From an uncultured Clostridium sp. (GTDB taxonomy: Bacteria; Bacillota; Clostridia; TANB77; CAG-508): a stretch of 18,047 bases of DNA. A program made the position numbers and the translations under genes. The notes beneath the pieces were generated by a model that was not told where the DNA came from, made no database searches, and saw only the letters and a list, made by a program, of their open reading frames with translations. The DNA is taken from the NCBI GenBank assembly GCA_900556975.1, contig USQZ01000034.1:1-18047 (forward strand), in the 5' to 3' direction. Position 1 is the stretch's first letter, and each line of letters starts with the position of its first letter. Below are positions 1 to 9,600 of this stretch, piece by piece.

Positions 1-690
1 GCTCACCTGTTGTCTTAGCTGGATGAATTACTTCATCTGTATCTTTTTCTAGGTAGTTAACTATGTAGCTTAATCCATCAACTTTTGTATAATAGATGTT
101 TATTACATTTTCGTTTATTCCAATACTTAAACTATCTTTATCTACTGAATCATAACTATATCCGTTAATTTGTATTACCTCTTTACTTGATGTTATTCCT
201 GTTCCAAATGTCATATTTTGAGTAACTTTTGGAGCATATATTGCTTTGTTCGTACTCTTTTCAAGGTAATTTACTGTGTAGCTTAAATCATTTCTCTTTG
301 TGTAGTAAATGTTAATTACGTTTTCTCCTGCCTGAATTGTTAATGTTTCTTTATCAACGCTATTATAATTGTAACCATCTATGTCTATTACTTCTTTGCT
401 ACTTTCTATAGCAGTTTCGAATATCATGTTTTCAGTTACTTTAGGTTCGTGTAAAACGATATTTGTATCTTTCTCTAAGTAATTTACTGTGTAACTTAAG
501 TCATTACGTTTTGTATAATAAATGTTAATTATATTTTCTCCAGTTGTTATTTTTAATGTAGCTTTATCTACTGAATCATAGTTATATCCATCTATTTTAA
601 TTACTTCATTTGCACTTGTTACAACACTTTCAAATGTCATACCTTCTTGAATTTTTTGATTATGTAATACTTTATTTGTTGTTTTCTCTA
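1..690 (-). repeat. Higher-order repeat copy A (four units), partner of 2344-3033
   Basis: Four consecutive units here correspond in order to four units 2343 bp away (11 x 213). Unit-specific variants are shared: DTDEVIHPAK, then a TFGT unit with APKVT, then an LHEPK unit, then TTNKVLHNQK. The match at the left edge (gctcacctg at 1, gctctcctg at 2344) is at exactly this offset, and bases are nearly identical through about position 52. Similarity drops to ordinary inter-unit level beyond about 700. This indicates block duplication inside the gene followed by divergence. Confidence 0.7.
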
Positions 691-3600
691 AGTAATTTAC
701 TTTGTAGCTTAAATCTGTTCTCTTTGTGTAGTAGATATTAATTACATTATCGCCAGTTCCAATTGTTAAAATTTCTTTATCAACTGAATCATATTTATAT
801 CCATCGATATTTATTACTTCATTGCTACTGTTTACTGTTGCCTTAAATGTCATGTTTTCTTGAACTTTTTCATCATGTAGTACCTTATTTGTTTCTTTTT
901 CTAAGTAGTTTACTTTGTAATTTAAGTCTGTTCTCTTTATATAGTAAATATTGATTATATTTTCTTTTGTTCCAATTGTTAATGTGGCTTTGTCTACTGA
1001 ATCAAAGTTATATCCGTCAATTTCTATTACCTCATCACTACTGTTTACTATACTTTCAAATGTCATTCCATCTTTTGTTTTAGCTGGATTAATTACTTCA
1101 TTTGTACCTTTCTCAAGATAATTTACTGTATAACTTAATCCATCAACCTTTGTATAATAAATATTAATTATGTTCTCACCTGTTGTCATTTTAATGCTTG
1201 CTTTATCTGATGAATCATATTTATATCCATTGATATCAATTACTTCATCTGCTGATTTAACTTCTGCTTCAAATGTCATTCCGTTTTGTACTTTTTGATC
1301 ATGTAATACTTTATTTGTGCCTTTCTCTAAGTAATTTACTGTATAGCTTAAATCATTTCTCTTTGTGTAGTAAATATTAATTACATTATCACCTGTTGTA
1401 ATTGTCAATGTATCTTTGTCGACGCTATCATAATTATAACCATCTATATCAATTACTTCATCACTAGATGTTACAGCACTTTCAAAAGTCATACCATCTT
1501 GTGTCTTTTGATCATGTAGTACTTGGTTTGTTCCTTTTTCTAAGTAATTTACTTTGTAGCTTAAATCGTTTCTCTTTGTGTAGTAAATATTAATTACATT
1601 TTCACCTGTTGTAATTGTTAATGTTTCTTTATCTGCTGAATCGTAATTATATCCATCAATATTAATTACTTCATCACTTGATGTTACTGTGCTTTCAAAA
1701 GTCATACCTTCTTGAACTTTTGTGTCATGTAGTATTTTATTTGTTGTCTTCTCTAAGTAGTTTACTTTGTAACTTAAGTCGTTACGCTTTGTATAGTAAA
1801 TGTTGATTACATTCTCACTTGTTGTAATTGTTAATGTTGCTTTATCTGCCGAATCATAGTTATATCCATCAATTTCTATTACTTCATTGCTTGATGTTAC
1901 AATACTTTCGAAAGTCATTTTATTTTGTACTTTTTGTGTATGTAGAACTTTATTTGTTGTTTTTTCTAAGTAGTTAACTTTATAACTTAAATTTGTTTTC
2001 TTTGTGTAATAAATATTTATTACATTTTCACCTGTTGTGATTTCTAAAATTTCTTTATCTGCACTATCATAATTATATCCATTGATATCAAGTGCTTCAT
2101 CTGCTGATGCTACTGTATCTTTAAATGTCATTCCTGTTTGATTCTTTTGTTCATGCAATACTTTATTTGTATCTTTCTCTAAGTAGTTTACTGTATAGCT
2201 TAAATCATTACGTTTTGTGTAATAAACATTGATTACGTTTTCTCCTGTAGTAATTATTAAAGTGTCTTTATCAACGCTATTATAATTATATCCATCTATA
2301 TCAATTACTTCATCAGCACTTATTATTTCTGCCTCGAATACTTGCTCTCCTGTTATCTTAGCCGGATGAATTACTTCATCTGTATCTTTTTCTAGATAAT
2401 TTACTGTGTAACTTAATCCTGTTACTTTTGTATAGTAAACATTAATTATGTTTGCTCCTGTTGTTATTGTTAAGCTGTCTTTATCAACTGAATCATACTT
2501 ATATCCATCAATTTTAATTCCTTCATCTTCTGATGTTATTACTGTTCCAAATGTCATATTTTCTGTTACCTTTGGTGCTTTTAGAACTTTATTCGTATCT
2601 TTTTCTAAATAGTGTACTGTATAACTTAAATCATTACGTTTAGTGTAGTAAACATTAATTACATTTGCCACTGTCTGAATTGTTATTGTTTCTTTGTCTA
2701 CTGAATCGTAATTATATCCATCTATATCAATTACTTCATCGCTACTGTTTACAGCACTTTCGAATACCATGTTTTCAGTTGTCTTTGGTTCATGTAATAT
2801 AATGTTTGTATTTTTCTCTAAATAATTTACTGTATAGCTTAAATCATTACGTTTAGTATAGTAAATATTTATTACATTTTCTCCTACCTGTATTGTTAAA
2901 TTATCTTTATCTACTGAATCATAGTTATATCCGTCAATTTCTATTACTTCGTTAGCACTTGTTACAGTACTTTCGAATGTCATTCCACCTTGAACCTTTT
3001 GGTTATGTAATACTTTATTTGTTGTTTTCTCTAAATAATTTATTTTATAACTTAAATCATTTCTCTTTGTATAGTAGATATTAATTATGTTTTCACCTGT
3101 TGTAATTGTTAATGTTTCTTTGTCGACTGAATCATACTTGTATCCGTCAATTGCTATTACTTCATTAGCGCTTGTTACAGTACTTTCGAATGTCATTTCA
3201 CCTTGAATCTTTTGGGTGTGTAGTACTTTATTTGTTGCCTTTTCTAGGTAATTTACTTTGTAACTTAAATCATTACGTTTTGTATAATAAATGTTAATTA
3301 CATTCTCACTTGTTGTAATTGTTAATGTTTCTTTATCGACTGAATCATACTTGTATCCGTCAATTGCTATTACTTCGTTAGCGCTTGTTACAGTACTTTC
3401 GAATGTCATGTTATTTTGTACTTTTGGGTCATGTAATACTTTGTTTGTTCCTTTTTCTAAGTAATTTACTTTATAGTTTAAATCATTTCTCTTTGTATAG
3501 TAAATATTAATTACATTTGTTCCGGTTGTGATTGTTAAACTATCTTTATCTACTGAATCATAGTTATATCCATCTATAGAAATTTTCTCATCAGATGATT

Positions 3601-6600
3601 TTATAATATCTCCAAATGTCATATTCCCTTGATTATTTGAAGGGGATAATACTTTATTCGTTCCTTTTTCCAAATAGTTAACTGTATAGCTTAATCCTGT
3701 TACTTTTGAATAATAAATATTAATTACATTTTCATCTGTTCCAACTATTAATTCATATTTATCTGGATAATCATAGTTATACCCGTCAATATTAATCGCT
3801 TCATCTTCTGCATTTATTTTAGTCTCAAATGTTACTCCCGGTTGAGTTTTAGGAGTATGTATTACTTTGTTTGTAATTGCTTCTAAATAATTTACTGTAT
3901 AGCTCAAATCTGTACGTTTCGTGTAATAGATATTAATTATATTATCTTTTGTTCCTATCGTTAATATTTCTTTGTCTGTAGAATCATAGTTGTATCCGTT
4001 AATTGCAATTTTTTCATTTGTTATATTTACTGTACTTCCATAAACTAGTGCTTCGCCTTGTTTTGCTTCATGTATTATTTTATCAGTTCCTTTTTCTAGA
4101 TAATTTACTGTGTATTTATAGCTTTTCAATTGATAATAATACGTAATAACTATTTCATCATTTTCTAATGTTCCTTTTGCATTTGTTGGTGTTTGAACTA
4201 ATTCATATTGTTCTGGTATATCTTTTGCAACACTTGTTGTATAGCTTTCACCATATTTTCTTTGAATTATTACATTTTCACTCAATTTTGTTGTAGTATC
4301 TTTTATATAATGATGTACTGTAATAGTTCCAACTATTTTTTCATACTCAACTATAATATGTTTGTTTGCTGATAACTTTTCGAATTTATTTAATGTGTAT
4401 GTCGTTACTTTTCCAGTAATAGCAATGTTTTCTTCTGTAATTGTTCCGTCTTCTGCTTTTGTTTGAATTATTATAGCTTTTATTTTATATCCTGTATCTG
4501 CAGTCATAATTATGTCTTTTTTACTTGTTTGATCTATTATAACAGTTTCATAAGGATTCAGTGATTCTCCAGATATGCTACCGCCCTTTACTTGAGTTGT
4601 TGTTCCTTTTTCGTCTGTTTCCTCGTGAAGTTTTACTTCTGTAGTTATTTTAAATTCTTTTAATTTGTAATAGTAACTTACAGTCGTACTTTCTTGTATA
4701 GTTCCTGATGTCCCTGCTGTACTTGGAGTTACTTTTGTTTCACTATTAATTACAACATATCGTTTAAGTAGTTCTTCACTTGGTTTAGTTGTATATTCGG
4801 TTCCCTTGTAATACTCAGAAACTTCATCTTCCATTAATTTTTCTTCTGTTCCTTCCAAGTAATGTTGTACTGTTAATGTTACTGGAATTTCTTCATAATA
4901 ATAATTTACTATAATTTCATTTTCACTGTATGTTCCTTTTGCGTTGTCAGGAATTACATATGAACCCTTTGCGTCCTTTTCAATTTCATAGCCATCTATG
5001 TTAATCTTAGGAGCTGTTTCATATGCATCTCCTACTTTTCCTGTAATGTATTCATCATCCGCTAATTGTGTTGTTGTATAATTTCCGTCTCTATCTTTTA
5101 TATAATGGTGTACTGTAACGTTAGATAAGTTTCTCTCAAATGTTACCTTTATATGATAATCTTTTTTAACATTTTCTAATACGGGAATTGTTACGATTCC
5201 GTTTTCATCTGGTTTAAAATCAACTTTTTCTCCATTGATTTCTACATCATATACTGAATAATTTGTGTTTGGTGTTATTACTATTGGAGTTGTAGAATTA
5301 TACCCATATTTAACTTTCTCTACAAACTTGACTCCGCCAGTTGATGTTGTTCCTGTTATTGTTCCATTATCTTTTTCTCCATCTGAATTTTCTGCAATTT
5401 CGGTTGTTATTTTAAATTCTTCTAAATCATTTTTTACATTAATTTCTTGAATTTCTGGTATTTCTGCTGAATCTTCTTTATCTCCATATATTGTTATAAA
5501 TGAGTCATTGTATCCTTGTGATGATAAGAATTTATTTACATCTTCTGTAGATATTGATGTACTGTCAAAGTATCCTACTGCTATTATATCTTTGGTTGGT
5601 AATTGACTAACATCATATACTGCATCATGATTTTTTCCTGTTATTGTTCTATACCATTCAACATTTTCTTGATTATTTAATTTTATTATTATTCCATCAT
5701 TTTTACCTGAATTTTTGGTTATGTCATCTGTTCCATCGTTATTTAAATCAAAATTGTCTGAATAGAACCATCCTCCTAGTACTAAACCTCCATCTTCTGT
5801 TGTTTCAGCTGATACAATTTTGTCATCACCTTGAATTCCTCCAAATGTATAGTTTGATATATATTCGCCATTTAATGAAGCTAATTTTATCATTATTCCA
5901 TTAGAATATTTGTCTGTAGGTGGTGTAATAACTTCTTTTCCAAGTGTTAATTCGCTTGCAAAACTTCCAACTGCAATTATATTATCTTCCTCATCTGTTA
6001 TTAATTTTGTGATTGTTTCATTATTTTTTCCTGCTATTTGATTATTCCATTGGTAAGTACCGTCTAGTCCTAATCCTACTATAATTGAATCTTGGTTTCC
6101 ACTACTCGTTATGGCATTTCCTGCGACTGTCATCTTGCCAACAAAGTTTGCTGAAAATACTATGCCATTTGCTGTTTCAGTTACTGATGTTACATTTATG
6201 TTATCTGGTTCTTCTTTTCCTTTTAATGTTTGATGCCATTTATAATTTCCTGCTGAATCATATGAAACTATAAAACCATTATTTAAGGCTGTATTATTTT
6301 CTTTCGTTGTACCTATTGTTATTTCTGAGCTGTAATATCTACCAACTGCTACTATATCTCCATTTGATAAAACTTTTGCTGAATTCATTTCATCTTTATA
6401 TGTTCCACCTATTGTATTTTTCCATACTTCATTTCCTGAAGCATCTAATTTCATTACGATTGCATCTTCTAATTTATCTTTACTTTCAAATCCACTTACA
6501 ACATATCCGCCATCATCTGAAATTGATATGCTTTTCAATTCATCAGCTTTACTTCCACCAAATGTTTTAAACCATTCCACATTTTCATCTGAACCATATT

Positions 6601-9600
6601 TTATAACTAACTGGTCATAATCTCCTTGTGATATTGCATCTATTTTTCCATCTCCATCTATATCACAAGCGCCTGTAAATGATCCTACTGCAACATATCC
6701 GCCATCTTTTGTTACTTCTATTTCGTATATAATGCTTGAACCACTTCCGGTAATTGATTTGGCTGATTTTAATGTAAATGTATTTTCTTGAACTCTATTA
6801 GCACCAATACCTACATAATATGTTCTATCTTCTTCTTTCTCTGGTAAAACATATCCTTCTACAGTTTTCATTTCTACTAATTTATATAAGCCTTGTGGTA
6901 AATTTGCTGTAATTATACCTTTTTCATCTGTTACTAATCCGTAGTATTCTGTTTGTCCATCTTTATACAATTTTCCAATCGGATTATTGTTTATATCATA
7001 TACTATATTTCCTTCTAAATCTGTTATTTTAAATACTACTCCTGGTAATAATGCATCATTATCGCCTTTTTTAATTAATTTAAATATCTCTTTATTTTCG
7101 AAATTTAGTATTATACCTTCTGCATTTTTATCTTGCGATTTTATTGCAGTCTCACCACTTAATAAAGTTATATTAAATTCGTCATTCTTTTTTTCTACTT
7201 TAAATCTTATTTCTGTTGAATCTGTTATATATCCACTTGTTGCACTTATTTCTTTAAGAATATATTCACCTGTTAAATCTTTTCCATCAACATATTGATA
7301 TAAATTTGTTATTTTAATGCTTCCATTTTCATCAGTTATATAATAACTGATGTCTCCTGTATCGACTGATTCAAGTTTAAATTGTGTTCCTTCTAGCTTT
7401 TCGCCATTTTTATTCTCTTTATTTATTGTTAATGTATATTCAGGTATTTCGTCTCTTATTAAATTTACTTCTACTAAGGCTTTATCTACATCTACTTTTT
7501 CTGTAATAGTACCATTTGAAAAATCGGTATTATCGCTTATTATTCTAAGACTATTATCACTTTCTCTTACTATTGTAAATGTTGTACTTTTTTGATTGCT
7601 ATAATATCCTGGCACTTTAATTTCTTCTAAGTTGTATTCTTCATCTGGATCTAAACTTGTTATAAATATTTCTCCATTTGCATCTGATGTAAATATTCTG
7701 CCTTTTGTGCCATAAATTCCACCTGTTAATTTAAACTTAATTCCGGATATTTTTTCATTATTAACACTTGAATTTGTTACTTTCATATCATATTTTGCTA
7801 TATCTTCTACTTGTAATCCTACTACTAACCCAGTATTTTCTTCTACTATTGTTGGTGTGTTTTTTAAATTTCCTTCAATTATATTTAACTGAGGTACACC
7901 TTGATCATCTATTGTAACTTTAAACTTTATCTCATCTGTATTTAATATAAAATTTGCAGGTGTTTGTATTTCTTTTAATGTATATTCTTTATTTACGTAT
8001 AGTCCTTCTATTCTAAGCGTTCCGTTATTATTAGTTGTTGCTGTTTTTGTTTCTTTACCGTCTGTTATTTTATATGTAGCACTTTTTACTGTTGAGTTAG
8101 TACCTTTTTTAAATTTTGTAAGATTTAAGTCATATTGTTTAGCTACCATAATTCCTAATTTGTTTGATTCCATATGACTTTCTAGTTTTCCATCATCCGT
8201 ATTTAAGCAAAATTCGACCATACTGTCACTGTATGAAATTTCATTGTATTCAATATCTTTTGGAATTTCAATAATGTAATTAAATTTCAATGTTTGCGCT
8301 TTAGATATTCCATATTCTCCTAAATCTATTATGAATGTTTTTATATTTGACCAATCTGTAATTTCACTCGCAAGTTTCCAGTTATTTGTTGTATCTGCTA
8401 TATCTGTTGTAACATTTTCATTTTCTGAGTAATATACTTTCGCAATATCTTTTACTTCGTCTGGTAATGTTATTCCTTCGCTTTTCATTGTAGTTGTAAA
8501 TGTTGATCCCATGTCTTTGCCATTTGTTTGGTACGTATTTCCTTTAAAAGGAACTTTTCCTATTATTTTTATTTCACTTATTTTCCTATTATAATTATTT
8601 GTAATTAGTTGATTTATTTGCACCTTTGCTGTAGTATTACTTTTTTCTACAATTGCTATATTGGGTGCCACTACTTCTGTTCCTTTATTGTCAAAGTTTG
8701 TTGCTGTCTGTGATGTAATTAAAGTTAAAGGTGCAACTATTTGTAATCTTTCTTTTTTATATAATACATATTCACTTGTATTTCCATCTCCGTTAATATC
8801 TAATGTATCTTCAATTCTTGAAGTTTCTCTGTAATTATGATGATTTTCATTAATAGCATATAAATTAACTAGCTCTGATGATGATGTCTTTCTTGGATCG
8901 GCAATTATATCAGCATCTATGTTTATTATATATTCTTCTGGATTATTTGTTTTGGTGTACAATTTTATGTATTTTTTATTATTTTTTTCATATGTTTCTA
9001 CTGACGAAACTTCTACATTAACATTACTAATTTCTACTAAGTTTAATTTGACTTGTAATATTGTCTCAGGAAATTCAATAACAAATTCACCATTTGTCCA
9101 ATATTTTTGATCATGTTGTTTTTCACTTGTGCTTAAACTCATTTTTATATTGGCTGTCTCTTGATTTGATATTACTGAAGGTTTAAGAACAAAGTTCATA
9201 CAAGATACGGGTTCTCTGTATATTGCACATCCTTCACTTGAATTTGTTTCATTGTCTATAGAATCTACTATTTTTCCAGCTTTCATATAACTATATATAT
9301 GTGTTAATTCATCGAAATCTTTTCTTAGAATTTCTGAACATAGTTTCTCATCATCAATTGTTTTTATTTGTGTTATATACATAAATGAATTTGCATTTGG
9401 TTTACTTGTTTCTATTCTTATTGTTTCTACTGGTTTTTCGAATGTATATGGTTTATCTTCTCGCCATTGTTTTGCTTCTTCTTTGGTTAAAGTTAATAAT
9501 AATTCTCCTGTATCTTTATCGTATACTTTAATCCACCCATCTTCAGCTAAACATCCATCAACATATGAAAAATATATTCCTGTTGTTTTTACATAATTTT

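Larger units (their letters stand above)
1..4125 (-). repeat. Tandem array of 213-bp (71-residue) MucBP-like units, 19 complete plus one partial
   Basis: The motif VNYLEK, read on the minus strand, recurs at about 46, 262, 472, 685, 898, 1112, 1322, 1532, 1750, 1960, 2177, 2388, 2603, 2816, 3029, 3240, 3453, 3665, 3881 and 4093. The mean spacing is 213 bp, exactly 71 codons, so gain or loss of units keeps the frame. Each unit contains VNYLEK, a TNKVLH-like segment, MTFES, DGYNYDS, LTITTG, and ends with VINIYYTKRNDL. Units with a KVDGL or KVTGL linker (about 46, 1112, 2388 and 3665) alternate with runs of KRNDL units. The pattern fits a stack of small MucBP-type beta domains forming a long stalk. 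The family name rests on motif resemblance. Confidence 0.92.

Noticed and set aside
1..4125. CRISPR-like regular repeats
   Set aside because: The period is 213 bp with divergent coding copies in one reading frame, no short identical repeats with unique spacers and no cas genes.
5265..9110. Several plus-strand frames of 60-103 codons
   Set aside because: They lie antisense to the continuous adhesin frame, have Leu/Ser/Phe-rich composition typical of antisense reading and lack ribosome sites.
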